A stretch of 64,000 nucleotides of DNA, taken from positions 806,001 through 870,000 of the forward strand of contig CAVQYJ010000023.1 of assembly GCA_963718145.1 (NCBI GenBank). The letters are read 5' to 3'. Made by a program: the position numbers and the translations under genes. Position 1 is the first letter of the stretch. Each line of letters starts with the position of its first letter. Positions 28,932 to 37,031 of this stretch are shown one piece after another. Under the pieces are notes generated by a model. The model was not told the DNA's origin, did not search any database, and was given only the letters and a program-made list of their open reading frames with translations. This DNA comes from UBA7672 sp963718145 (GTDB lineage Bacteria; Pseudomonadota; Alphaproteobacteria; Caulobacterales; Hyphomonadaceae).

Positions 28932-30381
28932 ATTTCTCGCGATAGGCTTTGACCACGCGCTGCGCGATCAGGTTGAAGACAAGGGTGATCAGGAAGAGGC
29001 CGAAGCCCAGCGCGAAGGCCGAGAGCGTCTTCGGGCTGTCGAATTCGGTGTCGCCGGTGAGGAGGTCGACGATCTGGACGGTGATAGTGGTGACGTCCGA
29101 GAACGGGTCCGCGGTGATCTGCGCACGCTGGCCGGCGGCCATCACCACGATCATGGTCTCGCCGATAGCCCGGGAGACGGCGAGCAGGAGCGCTGCGACG
29201 ACGCCGGGAAGCGCGGCCGGCATGATCACCTGCTTCACTGTCTCGGATTTTGTGGCGCCCAGCGCGAAGGCGCCATCGCGCAGGGTCTGCGGCGTGGCGT
29301 TGATCACGTCGTCTGAGAGGGAGGAGACGAACGGAATGATCATCACGCCCATGACCAGGCCGGCGGCCAGTGCAGATGTCGGCTGGGCGTCGATGATCGG
29401 GCCTTCGATGAATGGGAAGATCGCCATCAGCACGCCGTTGAGCCAGTCGCCGAAAGCCCGGACGGCGGGGGCGACAGTGAGCAGCGCGAAAAAGCCGTAG
29501 ACCACGGTGGGTACGCCAGCGAGAACCTCGAGGATCGGCTTGACGGTGCGCCGCGTTCGTGGGCCGGCGTACTCGGAGAGGTAGATCGCGGCGTAGAGGC
29601 CGACAGGAGCTGCGACCGCCATGGCGATCACGGTGATCATCAGCGAGCCATAGATCAGCGGCACGGCGCCGAAGGCGCCCGATGCCCCGATCTGGTCGGG
29701 GCGGATGTTGGTCTGGGCGCTCCATTTGAGACCGAACAGGAATTCCATCGGCGACACCTCGCCGAAGAAGCGCATGGTCTCGAACACCAGCGACAGCACG
29801 ATGCCGATGGTGGTGAGGATGGCGACGCCCGAGCAGGCCATGAGGGCGAGCTTGATCGCCGTCTCGACCCGGTTGCGGGCGCGGCGATCCTTGCGCACGC
29901 GGGCGAGACCGAGGACGAAGCCGATGATGGCGATGGCGGCGGCGGCAAGGCTGGCCCACAGCTTGATGGCGCCGCGCTGGGCCGCTATGGCGTGGCCGAG
30001 TTCGCGGATCGGACCGGCCAACGCGTTGTCGGGATCGACCAGGCCGGTTCCGGACGCCAGCGCACGGGCAGCGTCGATCTGGACGGAGGCTTCGAACGGC
30101 GGCAGGGCTGCGATGGCGGGCGGCAGGTTCGCCGTCGCGACGCGGTCGGCCAAGGCGTCTCCGGCAATCGCGTAGAGAAGCAGTACTGCGACGGCCGGTC
30201 CAAGCGTCCACAGCGCGACGAGATAGCCGTGATAGTTGGGGCGCGAGTGCAGCGAGCGGGCGTCGCCTGCGGCGAGCTGGACGGCCCTGCTGCGGCCCAT
30301 GAAAAACGCCGCCGAAGCGGCGGCGATCAAGGCGGCCAGCAAGGCCAGGGCGAGCCGAGACTGAGCGATCTGTTCGTACAT
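28924..30381 (-). CDS. pstC: Phosphate ABC transporter permease PstC
   Basis: The C-terminal half is a standard permease domain with LRDGAFALGATKSETVKQVIMPAALPGV as EAA loop. The N-terminal part adds two more membrane helices and a periplasmic segment, giving 485 residues; E. coli PstC has 319, but long forms are usual in alphaproteobacteria. The ATG at 30381 (MYEQIAQSRL) is chosen from similarity to the usual start LALALLAALIAAASAAFFMGRSRAV region; a GTG at 30396 is possible. It is the first gene of pstCAB-phoU-phoB. No pstS is found in the window. Confidence 0.93.
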   Translation of the reverse strand: MYEQIAQSRLALALLAALIAAASAAFFMGRSRAVQLAAGDARSLHSRPNYHGYLVALWTLGPAVAVLLLYAIAGDALADRVATANLPPAIAALPPFEASVQIDAARALASGTGLVDPDNALAGPIRELGHAIAAQRGAIKLWASLAAAAIAIIGFVLGLARVRKDRRARNRVETAIKLALMACSGVAILTTIGIVLSLVFETMRFFGEVSPMEFLFGLKWSAQTNIRPDQIGASGAFGAVPLIYGSLMITVIAMAVAAPVGLYAAIYLSEYAGPRTRRTVKPILEVLAGVPTVVYGFFALLTVAPAVRAFGDWLNGVLMAIFPFIEGPIIDAQPTSALAAGLVMGVMIIPFVSSLSDDVINATPQTLRDGAFALGATKSETVKQVIMPAALPGVVAALLLAVSRAIGETMIVVMAAGQRAQITADPFSDVTTITVQIVDLLTGDTEFDSPKTLSAFALGFGLFLITLVFNLIAQRVVKAYREKYE

Positions 30382-30427
30382 AAATCGCCCGGCCACTGCG
30401 TTCCCGCGACTCCCCTAGCCGTGGATT

Positions 30428-30434
30428 GTGACAG
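30428..30434 (-). promoter_or_regulatory. Possible Pho-box half-site upstream of pstC
   Basis: The minus strand reads CTGTCAC, one repeat unit of the PhoB box (two CTGTCAT-type units spaced by 4). The second unit, 11 bases away (TTTTTGC), matches poorly. The position, about 50 bp upstream of pstC, is suitable. Confidence 0.3.
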
Positions 30435-30500
30435 TCCTGCAAAAACGGTCGCTGAGCTCATGCAATGGGATAAATCGGGCGGGATTCGCGCCGCCAAGAC

Positions 30501-30509
30501 TGTGGATAA
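30501..30509 (-). promoter_or_regulatory. Perfect DnaA box between pstC and the IDO-like gene
   Basis: TGTGGATAA on the plus strand is the exact complement of the DnaA consensus TTATCCACA. It lies in the divergent intergenic region. Chance occurrence is possible, as only one box is seen here. Confidence 0.4.
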
Positions 30510-30587
30510 GCCGCCGGCTGATTTACAGGCGCCAAACAGGGGTGTTTTCTGCGGAAACCTCCGATTCCGAGAAAGGCTTTCACGGAA

Positions 30588-31763
30588 ATGGCTGCAACCC
30601 TTGCCCTGGGCGCCTACGACATGACCCCGCAACGGGGATTTCTTTGCTCGTATGATGCCGGCGATGTGAACCTGCCGGTCGAGTTGATGCCGGCGGTCGA
30701 GGCAGCGATGGACCTGCCGCGAACATTGCTGACGGGCAAGGTGCGCCGGCATCTCGAGGCGATGCCGCTGCTCGACCTGACGCGCTTCTGCGCCGAGGCG
30801 AGCGAACCGCAGATTCGCTCGGCGATGGTGCGCTATTCCTTCATGGTGCAGGCCTATGTGTGGGGCGAACGGGCGCCGCCTGCACAGCTGCCGGCATGCC
30901 TCGCCGTGCCGATGTGGCGGCTGGCCAAGCGCCTGGGGCAGCAGCCGCTGCTGCCCTATTCCGCTTACGTGCTGGACAACTGGGACCGGCTGGATCGCTC
31001 GGGTCCGATCGCGCTCGACAATATCTGGATGATCCAGCCCTTCCTCGCAGGGCAGGATGAGGCGTGGTTCGTGCTGGTGCATGTCGCGATCGAGGCGCGT
31101 GCGGGGGAGATGCTGGCGGCGATACCCGGACTGGTGGATGCCGTGATGCGTGGTGACGAGGGGGCGGTGGAAGCCGGGCTCGCGACGGCGGCGAAGGTCT
31201 GGGACGATGTCAACGCCATCTTCGACCGCATGCCGGAACGGTGTGACCCGTACGTCTACTTCCATCGCGTGCGGCCTTACATCCACGGTTGGAAGGACAA
31301 TCCGGCGCTGGGCGCGGGGCTGATCTACGAGGGCGTCGCAGAGACCGGCGGCAAGCCGCAGGCGTTTCGCGGACAGACGGGATCGCAGAGCTCTATCGTG
31401 CCGGCGATGGATGCGCTGCTCGGGATCGGCCACGCGGAGGATCCCCTGCGGACCTTTCTCGACGAACTGCATATCTATCGCCCGCCGGCCCATCGGAAGT
31501 TCATCGATGCGGTGCGCGGCGCAAGCGGCGTTCGCAGCTTCATCGTGAAATCCGGGAGCAAGGTGCTTCGCGATGTCTACAATACCAACGTCATCAGTCT
31601 CGCGCGATTCCGTACGCGCCATCTGGAATATGCGGCGAGCTACATCGCCAGGCAGTCGAAGGATTCGGCCGGCAACGACACCGACGTCGGCACGGGCGGC
31701 ACGCCCTTCATGAAGTATCTCAAGAAGCACCGGGACGAGGCCGAACAGCACTTGCTGAAGTAG
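30588..31763 (+). CDS. Indoleamine 2,3-dioxygenase family protein
   Basis: The 391-residue protein matches the IDO family that opens the indole ring of tryptophan (heme-dependent, giving N-formylkynurenine). Diagnostic blocks are FRGQTGSQSSIVPAMDALLGI (residues 260-280), PPAHRKFI, RSFIV, the heme-ligand region FRTRHLEYA with His345 (human IDO1 uses His346 in an equivalent context), and GTGGTPFMKYLKKHR near the end (368-382). There is no signal peptide, so it is cytoplasmic. No other kynurenine pathway genes are nearby, and bacterial IDO-like proteins vary in activity, so the substrate is inference. It is divergent from pstC. Confidence 0.88.
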   Translation: MAATLALGAYDMTPQRGFLCSYDAGDVNLPVELMPAVEAAMDLPRTLLTGKVRRHLEAMPLLDLTRFCAEASEPQIRSAMVRYSFMVQAYVWGERAPPAQLPACLAVPMWRLAKRLGQQPLLPYSAYVLDNWDRLDRSGPIALDNIWMIQPFLAGQDEAWFVLVHVAIEARAGEMLAAIPGLVDAVMRGDEGAVEAGLATAAKVWDDVNAIFDRMPERCDPYVYFHRVRPYIHGWKDNPALGAGLIYEGVAETGGKPQAFRGQTGSQSSIVPAMDALLGIGHAEDPLRTFLDELHIYRPPAHRKFIDAVRGASGVRSFIVKSGSKVLRDVYNTNVISLARFRTRHLEYAASYIARQSKDSAGNDTDVGTGGTPFMKYLKKHRDEAEQHLLK

Positions 31764-31822
31764 CCGTCTGCGCGCGTCGTCGGGTTTTATCGGACACGCT
31801 GCAGTTTCACTCTCGACAAAGT

Positions 31823-31840
31823 AGATTACATTTGTAATCT
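31823..31840. promoter_or_regulatory. Perfect palindrome AGATTACA-TT-TGTAATCT, BlaI/MecI-type operator
   Basis: The 8-2-8 perfect dyad contains TACA-N2-TGTA, the geometry of operators bound by BlaI/MecI/CopY-family repressors. It lies 88 bp before the VIT gene start and may overlap its promoter (a TCGACA at 31813 with TAATCT at 31835). No blaI-like gene is in the window. Confidence 0.6.
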
Positions 31841-31928
31841 TCTTTGTATCCGCACCTTTCCGCCATCGCGCCGCCCTGATCGCGGCCCAGAACGGAGACG
31901 AGCGACACGGCTCCTTGGGGACTTGATC

Positions 31929-34865
31929 ATGCGCAACGCACTGGCGTTTCGGCGGCTGAGCACTGTTGCCGTTACCGCACTCCTGCTTTCGGCGTCGGCG
32001 TTCGCGGACAAGGACAAACCCGCCGTCCTGCTAGGCCCGACACTGGTTGCATACTCGAACGGCATTCACACCGACGCCATGAAGCGCGAGGTGAAGGTAT
32101 CCTCGCTCGACATCAAGGTGAATGTGCGCGGCGACATCGCCGAGACAGTCGTCACCGCAACGTTCAGCAATCCCACAAGCGAGCTTCTCGAAGGCGAGTT
32201 TGCGTTGAACATGCCGCGCGGTGCGGTGATCACCGGCTATGCGCTCGACATCAACGGCACGCTGATCGATGGCGTGCTGGAGACGAAGTACAAGGCGGCG
32301 GAAGCCTACCAGCGGCGCGTCAGCCAGCGCATCGACCCGGGCCTCGCCGAGGTCGACTATTCCGACCGGTTCGAGACGCGCATCTATCCCATCCCCGCGC
32401 ACGGCGCCCGCACCATCCGCCTGAAAATGGTCAGCGCGTTTGATGCGGCGGACGGCTACGCCTTGCCCCTCGCCATGGACGGCAAGGTCGGCAAGCTGAG
32501 CATCGATGTGGAGGGCGATGCGCGCTTGGTGTCGGCGCCCAACTCGGTTTCCGGCAGCCTGAAGATCGAAGGCGAAAATGCGGCGCTGGACAGGCCCCTG
32601 AAACTCGCACCGAAAGAGCGTGTCGAGCCCATGCTGGTGAGCGAGCATCCGGGCGCCGAGCGGTTCTTCGACATCCTTGCGCCGGGCCTGCGCCAGCGCG
32701 CGATCGACAATGTTCCGCTGCATATCTTCTGGGACCGCTCGGTGTCGCGCGCGGATGACGACCTCAGAGGAGAAGCAAGGCTCGTCCAGGATCTGGCCGC
32801 CAGCCGTAGGCAGCGCACGGTGAAGGTGACGCTGTTCGACAGCGGCGCCGCAGAAACGCGCGAGATCGCGGTCGAGCGCCTGGCCGAGGAGCTCGGCAAG
32901 GTGCGCTATCGTGGAGGCACCAGCTACAACACGCTGACGTCCGGCGTGGAAATAGCGCCGGGGACCGACTGCTTTATGATGTCGGACGGGCGGGTCACGC
33001 TTGATGATCGCCGCGCCTTCACCCTGCCCTGCAGGATTTTCACGATTTCCAGCGGGCCGGAGACAGACCGCGCCTGGCTTTCCGAGATCGCGGTACGCTC
33101 GGGCGGTTCGTCCGTCGAACTGGGCGCGGTTAAGCCGGAGACGGCGCTGGCGCAATTGCAGAAGCCGGAAGCCAGCATCCTCTCGGTCACGGATTCCTCT
33201 GGCGCGAGGATCGATACGGTGCGCCTGGCGGCGAAGGCAGGCGACATGCACCTTGTCGGGCCGATGCCGGACAAGGGCGCGGTGCTGGTGTGGGTGGCAG
33301 GCGAGGCCCTGCCGCGCCGGTTCAATGCGCCAGCGAGGAGCGCGCCGGTGTTTGCGGGACCCGGAGCGCTGTGGGCGCGCTATCGTCTCGGCGTCGTTGC
33401 GGCCGATCTCGCACCGGACGAACTCGCAAAAATGGCGCGGCGCTACAACGTGGCGACGCCGCAGGCCTCGTTCGTGGTGCTGGAATCGCCCAATGACTAT
33501 GTGCAGTCGGACATCGAACCGCCGTCGACCTATCCGAAAGCGCTGCGCCAGCAATACGTGTCGCTGCGGCGAGAGGCCGACCAGGACGAGTCCCGCGCGC
33601 GTGAGCAGCGCCTTGTCACCGTCGCCGCCAACTGGTCGAGCCAGAAGGAGTGGTGGGGGACGAAATTCACCGGGGCGAGAAAGCAGGACAAGGCCAAGAT
33701 GGCCTCCCTCGACCGCGACGCTTCCAACTTTGCAGACGGCGCGCCAAGGCCAGCGCCGGTGGCCGCGCCTCCACCTGCCGAGCATGCGGAGGCACGGCGT
33801 GAGCGCAGCCAGGGCGCGCCCGCCGACGACATCGTGGTGACAGGATCGGTCCTTGCGGCCAGTGGCGGCGCGCCGGCGGCGTCTGTGGAAGAAGCGGAAG
33901 CGCTGAAGGATCGAGGCCGGGCCGGGTCGATCGAGATTGCGGACTGGGCGCCAGACCGCCCCTACCTCAAGCGGTTCGACAAGGCCGGCAAGGAATGGGA
34001 AGCGGCGATCGACAAGGAGAGCGCCGAGCAGCGCGCCCTGCCGCTCTTCTGGTTCGACGTCGCCGAATGGCACTGGCGCGCCGGCCGCAAGGACGAAGCG
34101 CGCCGCGCCGCCGAGGCTGCGCTCGACCTGCCTGCACGCGACAACCAAACGCTGGCCATCGCGGCTGCGCGCCTGCTGCGCTATGGCGCGCATGACCGCG
34201 CCATCTGGCTGCTGGAGCGGTTGGCCGAGCGCGAAGCCGATCGACCGCAACCCTCGCGCACGCTGGCGCTCGCCCTGCTCGAGCGCGCCAAGGTCGCGAA
34301 AACCCAGGCGCTCGCCCGCGCCGATATCGAGCGCGCCGCCGACCTGCTCTACAAGGCGGCTACGGAACTGTTCGATGTCGATGCCCGCGGCGTGGAAGAA
34401 GTCACGCTGATGGAAGCCAATGCCGCGCTCGCCAAGCTCAAGGTCATGGGAGGCGCAGGCAAGTCGCTCGACAAGCGTTTCGACGGACTGCTCGATGCCG
34501 ACGTGCGCGTGGTGATGGAGTGGAACACGCCGCGCACCGACCTCGACCTCTGGATCACGGAGCCCAATGGCGACAAGGTTGGCTATTCCACTCCGGCTTC
34601 GGCCTGGGGCGGCAAACTCTCGGGCGACGTGACCAACGGCTACGGGCCAGAAGAATACCTGATCCGCCGGGCGCAAAAAGGCGTCTACGAGATCCGGGCG
34701 AACACGTTCGCATCGGACCGCTCAAACCCGAACGGCCCGTCGACCCTGACGGTGCGCGTTATCCGCAATTTCGGCCGCCCGAGCCAGAGCGAGGAACTGC
34801 TCGACATCGAGATGGATGGCGAGGACCGCGACATGCGGCTGCTCGGCAAGATCACGATCGAGTAG
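31929..34865 (+). CDS. VIT domain protein with C-terminal DUF2135 domain, exported
   Basis: The ATG at 31929 has GGGGA at good spacing; a TTG two codons earlier is an alternative. A signal peptide (TALLLSASAFA) is followed by a VIT domain (residues ~45-175; VVTATFSNPTSELLEGEFALNMP) as in inter-alpha-trypsin inhibitor heavy chains, but no clear vWA MIDAS motif follows. A disordered segment around 595-655 holds DDIVVTGS, a sequence normally seen as a TonB box in outer-membrane receptors. A helical, TPR-like region comes next (~690-850), then a DUF2135 domain (VVMEWNTPRTDLDLWITEPNGD). It probably acts in the periplasm or at the outer membrane; function unknown. Confidence 0.82.
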   Translation: MRNALAFRRLSTVAVTALLLSASAFADKDKPAVLLGPTLVAYSNGIHTDAMKREVKVSSLDIKVNVRGDIAETVVTATFSNPTSELLEGEFALNMPRGAVITGYALDINGTLIDGVLETKYKAAEAYQRRVSQRIDPGLAEVDYSDRFETRIYPIPAHGARTIRLKMVSAFDAADGYALPLAMDGKVGKLSIDVEGDARLVSAPNSVSGSLKIEGENAALDRPLKLAPKERVEPMLVSEHPGAERFFDILAPGLRQRAIDNVPLHIFWDRSVSRADDDLRGEARLVQDLAASRRQRTVKVTLFDSGAAETREIAVERLAEELGKVRYRGGTSYNTLTSGVEIAPGTDCFMMSDGRVTLDDRRAFTLPCRIFTISSGPETDRAWLSEIAVRSGGSSVELGAVKPETALAQLQKPEASILSVTDSSGARIDTVRLAAKAGDMHLVGPMPDKGAVLVWVAGEALPRRFNAPARSAPVFAGPGALWARYRLGVVAADLAPDELAKMARRYNVATPQASFVVLESPNDYVQSDIEPPSTYPKALRQQYVSLRREADQDESRAREQRLVTVAANWSSQKEWWGTKFTGARKQDKAKMASLDRDASNFADGAPRPAPVAAPPPAEHAEARRERSQGAPADDIVVTGSVLAASGGAPAASVEEAEALKDRGRAGSIEIADWAPDRPYLKRFDKAGKEWEAAIDKESAEQRALPLFWFDVAEWHWRAGRKDEARRAAEAALDLPARDNQTLAIAAARLLRYGAHDRAIWLLERLAEREADRPQPSRTLALALLERAKVAKTQALARADIERAADLLYKAATELFDVDARGVEEVTLMEANAALAKLKVMGGAGKSLDKRFDGLLDADVRVVMEWNTPRTDLDLWITEPNGDKVGYSTPASAWGGKLSGDVTNGYGPEEYLIRRAQKGVYEIRANTFASDRSNPNGPSTLTVRVIRNFGRPSQSEELLDIEMDGEDRDMRLLGKITIE

Positions 34866-34873
34866 GGAAGCGT

Positions 34874-35956
34874 TTACTTCGTCGCCGTGTCGCCGGCCGT
34901 TTGCGCAGCCTTCATGAACGTGGCGATGCGGGACTCCAGCGTGCCGATGTCCTTCGTTGTGAATTGCGCGATGACTTTCCTGGCTTCCTCGGCGGCGGGT
35001 CCGGTCTGAGTCTTGCCGGCATGGATGTCGTTGGCGAGTTTGAGGATGGGCGCGTAGAGCGGCTCGGGCTCGCCTTGTACGGTAAGACCGAAGCGCGGGG
35101 CCGACGCCTCCAGTTTCGCCCAGTCGGCGCGGACGAGTTTCCAGAAGTCCCCGGTGGCGTTCCAGTAGGCATCGCCATCCTTCGCCGCGACCGCGGTCGA
35201 GTGCCTGTAGGAGTTAACGCCGATCTCGCGGACGAGAACGTGATGGTCGCCGCGTAGGACGAGCTTGGAGTTCTCTTCCTCCTGCACCCAGCCGAACGGC
35301 GTGATGGTGTGGCGGTTGACGGCAAGCACTGCATCGTAGTCGGTGCGCGTGGTCATGTCGCGGCGAGGCAGCGGCCGCATCTCGGCAGGCGGGTTCCATT
35401 GCGAGACGCCGTTTGCGTGCGTCCAGGCGCCCACTGCTCCGTAGCGCGGCGAATCTTCCACCTGGTAGACGACCTGCGACCATTTCCCGGCGCGGTCATT
35501 CGCAGAGACAGGGCGCGTTTCCCAGGCATTGCCGCCGATGAAGATGAGCACGCTTGCCGGCTCGTAGGTCCAGTCCTGGCGCCAGTGCTTCACAACGGAG
35601 GTTTGATCGCCGGACTTCAGCACGAGGATCTGCTGCAGGCTGATGAAATCGCCGCGATCCTCAACGACACGGACGATCTCGTCTGCGCCCGAAAGCTTGG
35701 GCTTCTTCAACTCATAACCAGGCGCGAGGGAGACGGTTTCGCGGAAATCGAATGTCACGTCGAAGTCGCCGGCCATTGCGAGGATCGCCTTGCGGTCCTG
35801 CTCGAACCTGGCTCTCTCGGCCGCAGGCGTGGCGGCCGGAACCATTCCGGAAGACGCCGCCGTCCCTGCCGTGGTGACGCAACCGGCGGCGGCCAGAGAC
35901 GACCCGAGAATCGCGGCCAAACCCAGCTTGCGCACCAGACCGAGGTCAAACCGCAT
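34874..35956 (-). CDS. DUF6607 family lipoprotein
   Basis: A lipoprotein signal with AAGC lipobox precedes a conserved domain with FEQDRKAILAMAGDFDVTFDFRETV and VKHWRQDWTYEPA, the pattern of the DUF6607 family. The function is not known. It is divergent from a DUF4198 gene and a TonB-dependent receptor gene, a partnership that suggests a role in iron or heme handling. A Fur/Mur-like palindrome lies in the shared promoter region. Its 3' end is 8 bp from the VIT gene stop. Confidence 0.8.
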   Translation of the reverse strand: MRFDLGLVRKLGLAAILGSSLAAAGCVTTAGTAASSGMVPAATPAAERARFEQDRKAILAMAGDFDVTFDFRETVSLAPGYELKKPKLSGADEIVRVVEDRGDFISLQQILVLKSGDQTSVVKHWRQDWTYEPASVLIFIGGNAWETRPVSANDRAGKWSQVVYQVEDSPRYGAVGAWTHANGVSQWNPPAEMRPLPRRDMTTRTDYDAVLAVNRHTITPFGWVQEEENSKLVLRGDHHVLVREIGVNSYRHSTAVAAKDGDAYWNATGDFWKLVRADWAKLEASAPRFGLTVQGEPEPLYAPILKLANDIHAGKTQTGPAAEEARKVIAQFTTKDIGTLESRIATFMKAAQTAGDTATK

Positions 35957-35999
35957 CGTTCATGCTCCCGAAAAACCTTGCGATTGCGGCTACTATTAC

Positions 36000-36048
36000 T
36001 GCGAATGACTTTCAAGTGCGGCAAAGATGCTCTTGCGAATTATTTGCA
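36000..36048. promoter_or_regulatory. Fur/Mur-like boxes in the divergent DUF6607/DUF4198 promoter
   Basis: TGCGAAT-T-ATTTGCA at 36034-36048 is a 7-1-7 palindrome with one mismatch, like the TGCAAAT-type boxes of alphaproteobacterial Fur/Mur regulators. A second, weaker copy (TGCGAAT-G-ACTTTCA) lies at 36000-36014. The position between two genes probably linked to metal uptake fits iron- or manganese-dependent repression. Confidence 0.5.
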
Positions 36049-36157
36049 TGTTGGCTAGCCGTGGCGAGAACGGTTCGCATCTGCGATCCAGCCAAATGGC
36101 AAGACGGAACGTGCATGAACTTGATACACGGCAGATTTGCCCGCCCGGCACTGACCT

Positions 36158-36943
36158 ATGGCTGCGCGATCGGCGGCGCTGGTCATGGCGGCAATCCTCG
36201 GGGCGAGCGCAGCCGATGCGCACACCTCCTACCTGCTGCCCAACCTGTTCAAGACAGAGGACGCGAAAGTCGTGACACTACAGGCGGCGTTCACTGAGGA
36301 TTTCTCGCGACCCGAAGTCGGCATCCCGTCGAGCGACTGGTCGGTGACGAAGCCAGACGGATCGAAAGCGACGTTCAAGCGTGTCGAGGCCTTCGAGCAG
36401 ATGACCGTGCTTGAGGCGGATCTGGCCGACATGGGGACCTATCGCTTTTCTACCGGCGAGCGGCTGGGCCGCACGGGCCAGCAGCTCCTGATCGGCGATG
36501 ACTGGGTTCCGGTCGAGCCGGGCCAGGCGATCCCAGCCAGCGCCAGAACACGACCGAGCCAGACGGTCACCCTCGCCGATGTCTATGTCTCGAAGGGCGC
36601 GCCAACGATGAGGGCGGTCGAAGCCAGGTCTGGCCGGCTGGAGCTGAAGCCCGTAACCCACCCCAACACCGCGACGATGAAGGACGGATTCAAGCTGCGC
36701 GTGCTGCTCGACGGCAAGCCGGTCGCCAACCAGGTGGTCAACGTCTCGCGGGAAGGCGGGAGCTACGAAACGCCGAAGTACGACAAGATCGTGCGCACCG
36801 ACGCGAGCGGGACTCTCTCGCTGTCATTCGACAAGGGAGGCGCCTACCTCATGATGACACGTCTGTCCGCTGATGCGCCAGCGGGGTCGCAGACCGCGAT
36901 CCGCAGCTACACAACATCGCTCACCCTCGAAGTCACGAACTAG
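36158..36943 (+). CDS. DUF4198 domain protein, exported
   Basis: A signal peptide ending at ADA leaves a mature protein starting HTSYLLPNLF, as is usual for DUF4198 proteins, in which an N-terminal His may bind metal. The rest is beta-rich (VTLQAAFTEDF; DGFKLRVLLDGKPVANQVVNV), like carboxypeptidase-regulatory folds. Family members are often encoded beside TonB-dependent receptors and are thought to assist metal uptake in the periplasm. The receptor gene follows after 88 bp. The ribosome binding site is weak. Confidence 0.82.
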   Translation: MAARSAALVMAAILGASAADAHTSYLLPNLFKTEDAKVVTLQAAFTEDFSRPEVGIPSSDWSVTKPDGSKATFKRVEAFEQMTVLEADLADMGTYRFSTGERLGRTGQQLLIGDDWVPVEPGQAIPASARTRPSQTVTLADVYVSKGAPTMRAVEARSGRLELKPVTHPNTATMKDGFKLRVLLDGKPVANQVVNVSREGGSYETPKYDKIVRTDASGTLSLSFDKGGAYLMMTRLSADAPAGSQTAIRSYTTSLTLEVTN

Positions 36944-37031
36944 GGGGCGGGAGTTTCCGCCGCTCCGCTGGAGCGGGGTCTGTTTGCTTGACGCAGATGC
37001 AATCCATTTGCGGGGAATAGAGGGGCTTTTC

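Noticed and set aside
35985..36020. A translated stretch TANDFQ resembling a tmRNA tag start
   Set aside because: No tRNA-like domain, no tag ending in Ala-Ala and stop, and the DNA is a promoter region with Fur/Mur-like boxes.
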